Positions 10,852-24,900 of a stretch of DNA of 64,000 nt are shown here, in pieces (positions within the stretch are counted from its first letter, which is position 1; the number at the start of each line of letters is the position of its first letter). Source of the DNA: Atopsyche davidsoni (taxonomy: Eukaryota; Arthropoda; Insecta; Trichoptera; Hydrobiosidae). The notes beneath the pieces are model-generated. The model was not told where the DNA came from, did no database searches, and was given only the letters and a program-made list of their open reading frames with translations. The stretch is from positions 6,475,001 to 6,539,000 of the forward strand of contig JAILWY010000026.1 of assembly GCA_022113835.1 (NCBI GenBank), given 5' to 3'. A program made the position numbers and the translations under genes.

Positions 10852-13800
10852 GTGAGTTTTTTTTATTGTGTGTATTAATGTTTATTGTAATTAATTTTTA
10901 TGTTCAGCTTGGAAGGTTTACTTTTGCAACAGGTACTCCAAGTCCGTATTCACGAAAGCCTGTTGCTTAAAAACGCTTTAATATAAATAAAACGTAATGT
11001 TTCAAGAATTTTTTTTTTTAATGTCTCATTATGACTAAGTGCCTATTTCAATATTTGCTCTACATGTTTATCGCGGCTGTCAGGAAGGTATTGATGATAA
11101 GACAATTTCCCAATTAAAACCACTCATAAAAGGTAGTAATTTAGCTTATGACAAGTAAACACCGGAAAACTTCCATCAATGAAACGAACGGAGCGAGTGT
11201 GGCGGGCTGATAAGTAATCCATTTAAATGGAAAATGAATTTTTGCATTCACGCTACATTGACCCACTTTTATTTTATAAAATAAGATATAACAATAGAAC
11301 TCACATGAATGGCTTATTCTACAAGCACATTGTTTTCTTTAAACATTTTTATGTTTATAAATTATAGGTTCTTATAGAAAATACAAACAGGCAAGCTGTA
11401 GTTTATATTTGAGGTAACGATTTTCTCTCTTTAAAACCTTTTCAATAGACATGTTAATTCATGTAGAACGCTACGAAAATAGTTTCATTATTCTCACCCT
11501 CCTTGCTTCAGTTAAACCTTATTTCGTAACCGTGTTTTTACTGTTTATTAAAATTATGCTTTAAATAATTTTCTATTTTCAGAACATCGCGTAGACCAAA
11601 GCGTATTATATTACGTACAGAAATTTATCATTGTATCCAAAGCTAAAATTTTCAGTAGGAGCGATGAATAATGATTTTGATAATGGATACAAAAGATATC
11701 AATAGATTTTATTTGATAACTCTAATTAAAGACTGGCTATGCGTTTTGATTAGTATAGCAAATAGCGGTCATTAGTAAATTCAATAAAAATCAAATCAAA
11801 TAATTAACAATAGTTTAATTCGATAAATTTTAGCACAAGTTATTTCAATATTTTATTAACCCCTCGTGGATATTTGGTTATATAATTTTGATCGAGTTTT
11901 TAATCTTTTTTGCTCATTTAAATTTCTTAGCGGTATATCTTTCCCAGTAATTTTTAATACTCTTTAATAAAAAAAAAACATCGTTTCAGATATAATTAAG
12001 TAGAACTCGGGTATGAGGCGAAAACAAACATTAAAAAAAACAGTTTAATAGGTTGTAAAAGAAGATTGTCGGTAAAATTATATTTAGGAAAAATACTTTT
12101 TGAAGATGTACTTATCTCTAAAAATATCTTTATTGCTTTACATCAAGATTTTAATGAATATAATATTACTAAAGAAAATAGTTAGATGGGGTAGTTACGT
12201 GTAAATAGACTTCTTTATAATTATGACGAAAAGAGTCATTCCAAATTATGCTAATACAGTTTTAGTAAGTAGTAGTAAGCTTAGTAGTTATAAATAAGAT
12301 TTATGTTATTTGATTTCATATTATATAGCTTTGTATAATGATCAAATATCAGTTTGACTTAATTAAAAACCTTTACTTTTACAATTCATCGTTATTATAT
12401 AAAATATGATTTGATTTTTCTTTTTTAAACTGCTTTTAACTTTATTACAATACAGATACTACAACGCAAACTAGGACAATCTTGAGCAACAAGAAAAAAA
12501 TTTATTTATATTATGTATTGATATTTGGGTTGGGTTAAAAGCTATAATTTCAAAAATATTTCGACATTTAATACTTGATTCATCTTCAGTTGTTGAATCT
12601 TATCATGATAAATAAAAATACTTGCCAAGTCTCAAAAGTTTTCAAATATGTTTAGATTTTAGTCTTTTAAGACAGATAAAAGCGATTAGATTTAGTTATT
12701 CTAATTATATACACATAAATTCTAAGAAAAAAGTCTAACGAGAGAAAAATATATGTATCAATATTATTGATTGAGATAGACAAGGTGTAAGAGTAAGTTT
12801 CAGAAATCTTTCTTGGGTAAAATTACATAAAAATGCTTTCTTGGAGTAAAATTTGATTATTCAGATAGCTAATTTTAAGCAACACGATGAGTTTATGTTG
12901 TGCAAGAGTTTTATTTAAAAAATTACATAATACTTACTTAAATACACAATGGTTTTTTGAAGAAAATTTATTCATACCTAAAAGTGAACCTAATAATTGC
13001 GCAAACTCTGAAACATCTACCTAGGTTGGAATCGATGCATAAGTCACGCAGGATATCTTTTTAATCAGAGCTTATCTATAAAACACTGTGTACGTTTGAA
13101 TTAAAAGATATTTGAACCATAGTTAAGTTAATATCAAACCATGTTAAAACATGCATTCGAATAGATTTATTACTATATGGAAACATCATTACAAATTTGC
13201 TAAAAAAATTAAGCTTGTTTTTAAACGACTTTTAGTTATGACCTCAGTTGATTGCGATAAAGTCCATTTATTATAAACCATCGCGTTACGAGTCTTTGCT
13301 GTTTGCGTACGGTCATAAAAATCGAATCGTAAAAATAGACAAAGATAATATCGACGGCCGTATGTCATCACTGGATGTTTGCATATGGGGAAATCGATAT
13401 CGTATACTAATGGCATGCCTTCTAATACCGGTTTGGAAAACCAGTCACGTCAAATATTATCTTTTTTATTTCTGCCGTTCACCTTAATTGTAACAGCCAA
13501 TTACACTGCTGGATGCCGAAGTGCTGCACTGATAATAATGCTATTACCTGTGCTAAAACTGGGGATTCGTCACATTTAATGAATAATTTACTGTATCCAA
13601 TAGCCGCCATACTATAAATTTGCCACATGTACAGCAATTTCCAATATTATATACACTTATATTCTAGCGTCACATATTTATATATTTATTTTTAAAAAAC
13701 CAATTATATTTACATATTAAAATTAAATATTATAAAACGTTTAAAAATATTTGCTCACATAGTTTATAGAATTGCTATAAATATGATTAAAATAAAGGTT

Positions 13801-16800
13801 TTAAAATAATCTGTAAATGTATCTATATTGCGTTTAAAACAAAAATATATATGCTTAACGAAAAATATATATGCATTTTTTCAGCATTTTTTCATTTCAT
13901 TAAGCATCCGTAAGTGTTTTTACATTCCACACTGTAAGATGGCTCCTGACTTTTTATTGACATTTTGAGTTCATATCTAAAAAAATATTATATATTTACA
14001 GCGGAAAAAATATTATATACGTTTTGCCCTAAAAGCGTTATAAAAGAGCACTTCTGCAAATTCTAGTAATAAAAAGGATATTGTTCGATAGCTCTCAATA
14101 GCAGACACTATCTATTCGTCCCGTTATAAGTATTTTTTTCATTAAAACATATTATGAATGGAATTAATAGTGTCTTAAAGATAATTTGAGAAGTTTCTAG
14201 GAAAAGAGCACTACCCCTAAATACTAAAAAAAATGGTTTAAAAATCATGGGTTCTATTATTTGTTTGGTATATAATTACTATAAGCTCTTACTAATTCTG
14301 AAGCGGATAAATACTAAAGGAAATAAGGTTCTTTTGTTTTGAAAAACGCTCACGGAAAATATCCATATTCGGATAAACTGAATGGCATGTACAAAACATC
14401 CCCCACAAAACGAGCCAGCAGCTAAAGGCGGACAAGGCTGGCGTATAGACAGGTATTTGTTTATATTCTTTGGGAAAATGTCGAGCACACATGACAAAGG
14501 GAAACCTCTGGGAGCAGCTCATTTCAGAAAATATAGGTGAATGATATTCCAACCAACATAACCAGTAAAAAAAGTTTAAAAAGAAATCATTGATGCTTCA
14601 CTCATTTAAAAATAATGAAATGCAATTTTTAGACTTGCGATTAAATTTATCTTTGTCTCTAATAATCGGAAATCGTTTCAAGTCTTTTATATAGTTAAAC
14701 ATCAGATTACATAAGATATCTTTTTTAAAAGTGTACGTATGCTGGTAATGCTTATTTTCTGTATGGTAAAACGATTTGTATCTGAAATAACTTATATAAC
14801 TTACAACTCACATAAACTAACTTTACAGAAAAATTATAAGTATTGCAATATCTTAAAAATATGTATGAAAAATATAAAATCAAAATAAATAGATTGCAGT
14901 GTTTTCAGTAATAAATACAAAAGTGAAAATACAATCGAAAGTCATATAAGGCAGGTGGTATTTTTTTAATGTTATACTAGAGAAAATATGCTGTCGATTG
15001 GACAGGTAAAAAAGTGATAAAAAAAAATATTTTTTTTTTTTTAAATATAGTTATGATAGAATTTTGTAACTCGCCGCAATTATTCCTTGGACACTTTTTA
15101 GATTCTTTTCGGTGGCATATCGAGTAACCTCGACACGCTCAAACGATTCTCCATACGAAAAGGCAGGTAGGCTAAGCCGGATTAGATATTATTACTACGC
15201 CTCTATCACTCTACGTAATATATCACCGTGCCGCATATTGCGACCGACAAATCAATCATATGAGACACTTTCAGAGAGCCTGAAGGTAACGAAGGTTAAT
15301 TCTACGAAAAATCATGATATATGTTACTAATATAATCGACTCGATAAATTAACATTATATGCTCTCTCTCTTATTATACACGCCATACTTATTACTTTTT
15401 GAGTGTAGTTGTTTTTGTGCTATCTTTCGATTACTAATAATAAAATATTATCGATTTTCATATCAACGATAGTAGGAAAGCATATGGGCAATTATCAATT
15501 ACTCAGAACGGAATCTTTCAACCATGAAATAATATCTAAATCTCAGTTTTCATGTTCGTGGCAACTTCATTAAGATGTGATATCAAATGACAATGAAGCA
15601 GAATACGTAGAATCACATGTACAAAGTAATACAAATAATATTAAAATCGATAAAAAGCGTATCCAGTTGACTGCTGGTGTTTAACGACAAGAATATTCAG
15701 TAGCAATGGAGTGTGGAGTGTTCATAGTTAAATGAGAATCAAGTATGTCATCCTTGGGAAGATAAATAATGAATAGTAATTTATGCAAAATTAAATACAA
15801 ATTTATCCAGCGTATTTTGTTTATCAATTGAATAATTTATATGGCCAAAGAAAAATAATTCTTAGAAACATAAATGTTTGTGTAGTCGCGTAATTTATTT
15901 AATTGAAGCAATACATATTTTAACCAACGTCTTTAAGTTTTTTGTAAAGCTACATATGTTATGATATGAAATAGAGTACGATACACTTCTGAAAGTATAG
16001 ATTTTACATTTATAAATATGCTTTCGTCTGATGTACGAGTACATGGTGCGGTTCAATGAACATATTTGTGATCCGTGCAAACACGGGGAACGCTTTTATG
16101 TTCAGGTTCAAGATTTTAGGTTCTTTTGAGGTTTAGTTCTATTTCTAAGAAAAGATTACTACAGACGCTCAAATTAATACTTAATTTATTTATTGAAATT
16201 GGATTTAAAGGCGGTGATTCTTTAATCTCTAACAAATTAAAATTTAATTTGAATTTATCCTGATTAAAAATAATACGTTTCGTAAAACTTCATTCATTTG
16301 AATTTTCATCTACGGTGAGATTATTTGATATTGAATGTCTTATGTCTAAAAAGTTATTAAATACTCAACATATTATTCAATATATTATTTTTTTATCAAC
16401 GTACTTATTCATTAATTGCACTGCAAACCCAGTTGATTTGGCACCAAAGAAGTGTGATTGTTCTTTTAAAACGCACATCTGAATTCTTTTGCCAAATACA
16501 ACGTAATGCATGTTCTTGCATTGCGGGTATACAATGAATAATCAATTGTGATGGATGTTTATTGTTCAGCATATACTATAGAAAACAACCAACAAGTATA
16601 TACGTTGAATTTTTATATAATTATAAAGTAATTAAGGTTTGAGTGATTTTTTTACAACATTTAATATGAGAAGCTTAACTTTAAGAATACGCATTTCCAA
16701 TAGATTTACTTCGATAAATGCGAATGATATAAAATATTTGGAGATTATTATTGCAATTCGTGAACAATGAAAAAAGTTATAATTTAAAAAGCAGAACAAA

Positions 16801-19800
16801 GTTCTCAAAAGGAACGTCTTTTATTTTTAAACTTATCAAATATAAAATAATATTTATTTAAAATACCTATTTAAAAAGAAAATGACGTCTTTATAAATGT
16901 GTTTTATAAAACGTTTTGGAGAATTCCACAAAAACACTTGTTATATATAAATTGTTTTAAGTTGACATTTATTTTGAAATTGCTGAACGAGAAATATGAA
17001 GTAAATGAAAACAGACGGAAGCTTAAGAAGGCAAGCTGTGTTGACATTATAAATCTCTCCCTGACACATCCAATGACTTTTTCATTCTATTACAGATATA
17101 TAGACGGGGAGAGAGGAAATAACGCTCATCTCAGGTTCTTATATAAATAAATGTTTTACCGAGATCCAAATAAAGCCCAGCTCCCAGATGTAATATATCT
17201 CAGGATAGTACATTTAAATTGTGAAATTTTCAATGAAATAAGTATAAGGGTTCATGCAATGATCTATGCACTTCACTCCGCTGTTTTCAGAACACATGAA
17301 GACATGAATAGAACAAAGAAATCCCTTTTGGACTTCATGTAGTCACTGCATATAACTCACTATTAGTTGTACTTAATTTCTAACCTATTAAGGGGTTTTT
17401 AATTTTCCTACAAATTTTCCTTGCCAAAAGATTCATGTACGCTGCTACCTAAGCCACATGTTGTAAGCACCAAAACCCATACCCATATACCGTATTGTAA
17501 GCCCTAAGAACCATCGCAAAAAACACAAAAGAAAATGAATCTTGAAATATTTTTCTTTCAACATAGACAATAATGTCTGAATATTTTAGCGGTTGAAATA
17601 TTAAAAAACGCTGTTTTCTTCTCACGACACACAAACTCAAGTCAATTAATTACCTTAAAATCAATGAATCGGGGGACGTCATGAAAATATTGTCATAACA
17701 TAAAGCGGTTATAAGATATTGAAACTAATTACGACTGTGTACGTCATGTAAACTATCCGTCTTGTCGTTTGTAGAAAACATATTCAGGGGTTTTGTTTTA
17801 ACGCGTTTTCCGTATCTTAAAAAATTGGTTAATTATTTCAAATAGATTGTTTTTGAAATAAGTGTGTCAAAATAATCTAATATAGTTAATGAAAGAATTT
17901 AATCGCAAAACATAATATCAACATTTGGTATTCACATGTTTGAACAATAAAATATGTAAATTTGGGTCTATAACGAATAACATATTTTTTGTATTTGTAA
18001 ATTAAAATATTTCATATATTTTTATATTTATTCAACGCCAACAAAGATCCCAAACGAATACAAAGGTAATTTGATATAACTTTGTTTTAGTTTCAGTTTT
18101 TTTTAGTTAGTTTTTGATTCAGATTGTCTCAATTACTAACACCTGTGGCTTTGTATTATTTTAGAAAACAACAAGATACCAAAAGTACTACAACGGTATC
18201 TCCAATATGATTTTTTTAACTATGAAATAGTAAATTGGAAGTACGTTCTATCTTACCGGTGTTATCAAAAAGCGATTTTCGCTGATGATATTTAATTAAA
18301 AATATCATAAAGAAGCTGTATAGTTTAATTCATAATGATGTATTTAGATAAATTTTAATTAAAATAAATTTTATATTCAGTACGGATTTATATTAATATG
18401 TAAGAAATATCATTACAAAAACAAAAGGTACAGATAATAAAATAGGAACAGACGTCAGATCGACAACTTCTCGAATTGATGAATTTTAAAACGAATTTTC
18501 CTTTCGGTGGAGAAGAGTGAGCGCCGCTTTCATCAAACAAAATGCCTATAATTTCAATTAAATTTTAAAGTCCCCTGGTATTTTTGAGTTACCTAAATGT
18601 TCCACAAAGTATTTCAAAGATCCCGCTCCTTCGTGAGAAAGCCATTTTACGGATTGGATTGCTTTTATCTTTTACTGTGGAAATTACGATATTGTGTTTT
18701 GAGATATAAAAATTTCAGTTTTATTATTTATGATGATCACGCATACGTGTCTGAAATCAAGGAAACGTACAGGTTTTTGGTTTCAGTAGAGGCTTTTTCT
18801 GACAAACAGAGAAATAAACATTACATTTATGTCGTAAATGAGAGGGAAAAACAGCCATTTTACGACTGCAGCGCGTGTGGCAACGACTTGGATAATTCTC
18901 GCTAACTTTACGATAATCTTTGTTGAACTTTCCAGGTTTGAGGTATTTCGAGATATACTGGCAATTCTTAGGGCGTTTCCATTTGTACTAAGTTCAGAAC
19001 AAAGATACTTATATTCAGTTATTATAGACTTTACACTGTCAAATACTTTAATTAACTGATTATTTTACTAAGGCTTTTAGTTTTGATTTCATTAAAATAT
19101 GTAGTATATAATTATAATATCAAAAAGTTATTTAAAACGAACTTCTTCACTTATCGCATTTAACGTTTCTGTTGGTCATCATAATTTTAACAATAAATCA
19201 AAGTCACTTAGTTTTTATAATTCATTAACTATTTTATTTAATTGTATTAAGTCTTTTATAATGTCTTCAATTAAATACCTAAAAAAGTTAGATGAAATTT
19301 GTTAGATTTATAACGACAGTTATCTTGTCAAACGCTATATTTTATTCAAAAATTAACTTTAAACTTTATAAAACTCTCTCCCTCTGTCTCTTTTATTTTA
19401 AAAAGACAAATAACAAATACTCAAGCTCTTTTTCTTCTAAAATTTTATGATTTGAAGTAATATAAACCAAGTCATAAATAAAATATTCGCGAAATTGCCT
19501 TAAAACGTTGATCCGATTTTAAAAGTTATAAAAAATTTAACTTACATAAATTAGTGGCTATTATTTTTTTTTGCCATACTAAAATAAGTAAGGCAAACTA
19601 CAGCTTTCTAAAAAATTAACACAAAATCAAACTTTTCATCAAACTGAACTTAATAATAAGAAAATTTGATATTTTCCGACAGATATTTATTATTTTGAAA
19701 CCTCTTAATTGTAAACTTTTATTTCACTTTAAGTTAAAGGCTTAATTTCTTCCAAGTCTTATCTCAAAAGCACAAAAGCTCAAGCGGAGCACAGCGCCAG

Positions 19801-21600
19801 GGTAACAGTTCACTGAAAATAAAACATTATTGAAAACTAATCGGTCAAAGTGGCGTCAATTCGAGCAGGCTTTTGTTATGTTGCAGACAGGACTTAACAG
19901 ATGATTATATCTAAAGACTCTATAGCAGAAAATTAAACTACTTTGAAGTTCTGTCTGATGTAATCGCATCCTTGGAGCAGCTCTAACGGGGGCTGTACAA
20001 ACACCGTCCTGGAGTTTGTATTTAAATTAAATTAACATAGAGAGGCGTAATGGACGGACTGTGTGAATTACTCGGACAGACTCATTCCGTCTAAGTGACT
20101 TAAGAGCTTTGAAACGAACATATTCTTGGTGGGGCCGTTTAATTCGTGAACATTAAATTTACTATATTATATTACTATTCATACACCAAACGTTCATTTA
20201 TAAAAAACCTACGCGTAGATTATTAGAAATTTAAATTCCCTTTTTACTAAAATTTTACTAAACGAAAACAGAATATGCGTGGGTGTGCTTGTATCTAAAC
20301 ATCAAACATATCAAATTTCCAACTCTTCGAAGAAATTCACGTAATCGATTTTCTCATTTACATTGGCACATGTTCATACGTATATATAATATATATGCCG
20401 AAAGGCGAAATCACTAAATGTAGATGGTGTCACAGTGGTCATCTTAATTGGTTGACTTGTTAAGTCAATGGTAAGACCGTTAAATCTTGTTCAAGAATCC
20501 CCTTTCGGGGAAGGACGATTGCTAATAGGTGAATATCAAATTGATTTAATGTCGTCAATGTTTGTTTAGTTTAGTTAAAAACTTTGTTAGAAAAAAAAAT
20601 ACAGTAAGCTTAGACGAATGTTGTGGTGGATTTTCTATTTACTTTATATTTACATAAATTATTTTTGATTAACTTTAACTATTACATCGTATGGTAAAAA
20701 AATTGCATAAGACTTGACTGTGTTATCATTAATCAAGTCACATACCATGGTTATATTCAAGACACAAAATATAAGTTCTATTGTTCATGTTATGCGTATA
20801 GAATTTAGATCGAAATGGCAGTTTTCTAAAGATTTCTTTCTGAATATACCGGATCGAAATAGCATATTTTACAAGTTTAAAATTTAACTTTCTTCATAAA
20901 GTGTACGTGGCAGTAAAACAGGTTTCATACTTTTCAGTACTCGGCTTGAATTTTCTCAAAAGAAAACAAACAAAGCAGATCTGCCTTGCAGATACGGCGG
21001 AGATAACCGCAAGTATCATTCGGCACATTCAGTTAGAAACCCCTTGAGCGCAGATACTTCATGTACTTTGGGGTGCTTCTTTCAAGCTCCATCTTGAATA
21101 TAAATTGTCCAAGCACAGATTTGTTAACACCAGTTTTCTCCAGATTTTTTGTTTGCAATTTAAAAAAAAACATTTGACTAAGTTAAAATAAAAAAAATTA
21201 CCTATATTGTTCGTACCGATGAACTGGGACATGCATATTAAATCAACAAAAAATAAAAATTACAAATTGATATAACTCTAAATTTTAGGGTAAAATAAAA
21301 ATATATATAGTAGAAACGTATATATAAACGAATATTAGTAATATAATTGTTTAAACATAAAAATTTCAATAAAAAGACTGGATACATCACGGCGTAGATT
21401 CTTAAGATACAAATTGCTCGTAATATATATATTTTTTAAGAAATTCAATAAGCTTGTACTCGGTATTATTCAAGTGATTTTCTAAGATTAAAATTATAAT
21501 TTTATTATATTCGCATATAACCTGAGTGGTGATTTAAAATGTTTCGTTGTTAGACTCGCGAGGTGGTACTTTACTACGGATTCGACTGACGGTATATTTT
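10852..21600. other. AT-rich non-coding stretch (possible long first intron)
   Basis: I see no supported gene. ORFs such as 18597-18905 (102 codons) match no family I recognise, and a few of this length are expected by chance in such AT-rich DNA. If the donor at 10852 belongs to the Ras gene, this is part of its first intron. Confidence 0.55.
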
Positions 21601-21713
21601 TACTTACTTACTTCAGATTAACGTAATTCAATAGCTCTTGTGTATTTCAGTCGACACTAACGAATTATTGTTGATTATCAAGTCACCAGCGTTAAGTTCG
21701 TGTTGAATAATTA

Positions 21714-21995
21714 ATGAAGCGCCTTATGGCGTCTGTTCGGAAGGTTCAGGCGGCTTCGAAGATTTTCTATTTCTTGTTGGCAGTTATTGCTTGTATTTTG
21801 CAAGCTTTGGGCATAATAATGGAAAGTTTTGATAAACTTAAGTTTGAATTAAATAATAAGTGGACCAGTTTAGTTCAAGTGGCAGAGGGTTTATTTTATA
21901 AAAATAAAGATATTTCACCCCAATTGTACCGCATTGAGAAAATCTTAAAAATCTTAAATTTTAATATAATTTCACATTTCATGCACCATCAATAA
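21714..21995 (+). CDS. Doubtful 93-codon ORF with one hydrophobic segment
   Basis: ATG at 21714 opens a 93-codon frame. Residues about 17-37 (ending LLAVIACILQALGII) are strongly hydrophobic after a basic N-terminus, so the product could be a signal-anchored or single-pass peptide. The rest is lysine- and asparagine-rich. An arthropod-type initiator match (TCAGTC) lies about 65 nt upstream near 21648. The stop codon overlaps AATAAA (21991-21996), with T/G-rich sequence after it, which is a compact gene-like arrangement. I recognise no family, and ORFs of this length do arise by chance in AT-rich DNA. Codon use in the first 30 codons is less AT-rich than its surroundings. Confidence 0.2.
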   Translation: MKRLMASVRKVQAASKIFYFLLAVIACILQALGIIMESFDKLKFELNNKWTSLVQVAEGLFYKNKDISPQLYRIEKILKILNFNIISHFMHHQ

Positions 21996-24900
21996 ATGTA
22001 CCTTGTGTCTCATTACCAAGGGAATATGACGGAGATGGATTAATAGGAAATAAACGATACATCCAGTGATATTGTATTTTATATAATTGGCTTACACTTT
22101 GTAAGGACTGTGTTCAGCCTCTTACAATCCAAATGCGATCATTTAACATGAAAAGAGCTTTGATTTGACAATGAAAACGATACGAACAAAATGAGTGGAG
22201 ACAGCCATAGCTTTGTTAGGTTAAAAAATTATCTTACCATCGCTGGGATGTTATAAATGCTCAGTTTTTTTGTCAAATCTGTGTTACACGACTGGGAGTC
22301 GAATTGGGTGAGATTTCTAACCTCAAAAACCATATCCAGGTAAAAAAAGTTATACTTCTAAGATATGACGCAATTCATATAATATTCTACCTGGAAAACC
22401 AAATGAAATTTGGTAATAATATTAAAAATAAATAATAACCTTAACGGATGATAATTAAAACAATATAAATTCGTTGTATAAGATTAGATTTGATTAATTA
22501 GTAAGGAAAAATAACTAAAAAATAGGTCTGGGAATTTATAGGTAATTTTGCTATAAATGTTAATAAAATTTGTACAATATTTAAATATCATTTAATCACA
22601 TTTTTTTTTAAATTTAAAGTAACAATTATAGTTACCCATTTCAGGTACTGATCGCTGTTGTCATTGATTGGTAAAATGATGTAATAGTGTTGAGTCAGCT
22701 TATTGTTTATTAAACGTCTTAATTACAATGTAAACCATATTGAGCATTTCCAGGTAACTACTCTCTTTATACGACCCTTTCCTATGAAAATACATACATT
22801 TGTGATTTAGACAACCGGAATTCAGCTGGTGTACAATAGATCTCAGTAATCGTCAAAGGTTTTGACTTTAAGTAAAATCTCAACTAAATTCATTATTATT
22901 TATATGCTGTCTCATAAGAAGTAATGGCCAAAAATATATTAAAAATATTGTACATGAAATTATTTAATCAACATTTGAACCGGCATCAACTACAACAATG
23001 CGAAATCACGCTTTATCATTTCCGGAAATTTGCTATTAAATCAGCGTTATTTATGAATAACCGATGACATTTCCCTTCGTTCTGCTTTCAGTGGTGATTG
23101 TTTTCACAGGCCTGTGAAATTGTTCCCAGATTCCTATGCCAGGCGGGGCAATTAGCCTGTATCTGATCCACCCACGCCACCCGCCCACCGCGAGGGGTGC
23201 AGTCCACCGGAGCCACCCCCGAGCCCCCGGGGTTCAACGCTCCGCAGTTTTCTCACGGTTTATTGAAAGTTATGAAATAATTAACCCACTCACAAGCTAC
23301 CTCGAGTTTATCAAAGAAGATTATTAATTACGGCTCATTGTTTGCGTGAATGCTGCTATTTCTAAAATTAGAAGGTATTCAGTGGAATATTGAATGTTTT
23401 AAAGTATTAATTTTGTCAATTGTGTTTTTCAATATACAAAGTGGTGGTGGTGACAAGTGAACTAATTTTCTGATAATGATAATAGAAAAAAATCTTAGAA
23501 GTAGTAGTTCATATAAATTATTCAATTTAATAATAAATAATACACGATTTTAATCAAATGTGTCGCTTCAGAGAGAAACTTAAAATTTATCTATTTTACA
23601 ACACTTTAGTCGTTCTAGACTTTTTTCTTTGGAACTAACACAACACATACGGCAGCTTTAATATTAAACGTCTCTGTTTTGATATCAAGTTATATCACAG
23701 TATTCAATGGAAATTTGTTTTTATCTGTTACTCATATACGAACATCACTGTCATCAGTTTTTTGTCATTTTTTTCATCACTGTCAATCAACCACATTCTA
23801 AAGTTTTCCTAGCCTGTGTTGTATTCAATTCTTCTTTTGTGGTAGTTTTTGTGATTGTTCAAATTTAACTGTACACTTTATATGTCTTGATGCCAAGAGA
23901 TTATAATTTATATTCCCAAATAGTTCTATCTTCTGTAAATTACTGTAAGTAATAAGTTTTGCAAACAATATTTGAGTTTTTGGTACGGTTACATGAACCA
24001 TAATTTTTTTTTAAATCTTGGACTTGCTCTATAAGCATAAGAACATTTTTTTGCATATTCACAAAGTATAATGCCACTCTTATAAATACAAATCTAAAGC
24101 TCTAAAGGTTCTCCATAAAAAAAAAACTCCCAGAAACGTTTAACTTAAACTTATACTTTTCACAATAAGATTTATTACTATATTAATTGGCCTCCGTACG
24201 CTTGAACTTTTCAGTATAAAAACAATTTAAATGAACTTGAAAATATTTGGATGACTTAAATGATCAAATCCTTTTAATTTAAGATGATGTAAGCTAATAA
24301 AATATATGAGATATAGATAATTATAACTCAAATTCCTTCGATTGCAAAAAAAAATTTGTAGTATAAAGAGTAGGAAGCTTTTTAAAAAAAAGTTGTTGAA
24401 TTATGAAAATTATTTTTTATGAAAGTAAAGCAATGTTTATAGAAGATAGACAACCCCTAGAGATGCCGCCAGAGCCTTCGCGTGTGCGCTTGTTAACAAA
24501 GTTAGAGCTTCGGAAATCCGTTTATAGATCAAAATAGAATTTTATATATCAAGCTTAAAGCTTCTTGTGTAATCTATTTTTATTACAATACACTTACGCA
24601 ATATAATAAGTAATATGCACTTATAAGTTAAAAACAGATATTGTTTGATTGTCTTGTATCAAAAAGAATCAATAATTAATTATTATCGTCTATGGAATAC
24701 TTTTTCTTATTTGTTTTTTTATACTGTAATATATTTCATCTACTTAATACAGTAATTTATTTGGCAAGTCTATGTTGATTATATTTACTAAAAATAATTC
24801 TAAGTAGAGGGTAGACATTATTAGTTAGGAATACTGAGGATAGATAAAATATATTTAAAAGTGTGTTTTACAAACTCTGTAATAATTTATTTGTGTTACG

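Noticed and set aside
12559..12599. Minus-strand CTGAAGATG ... GTCGAAA resembling a second hammerhead relic
   Set aside because: The core has AAGA in place of ATGA, and stem II does not pair. It is too degenerate to list as a ribozyme.
18597..18905. 102-codon frame on the + strand
   Set aside because: No recognisable domain, and a few frames of this length are expected by chance in AT-rich sequence of this size.
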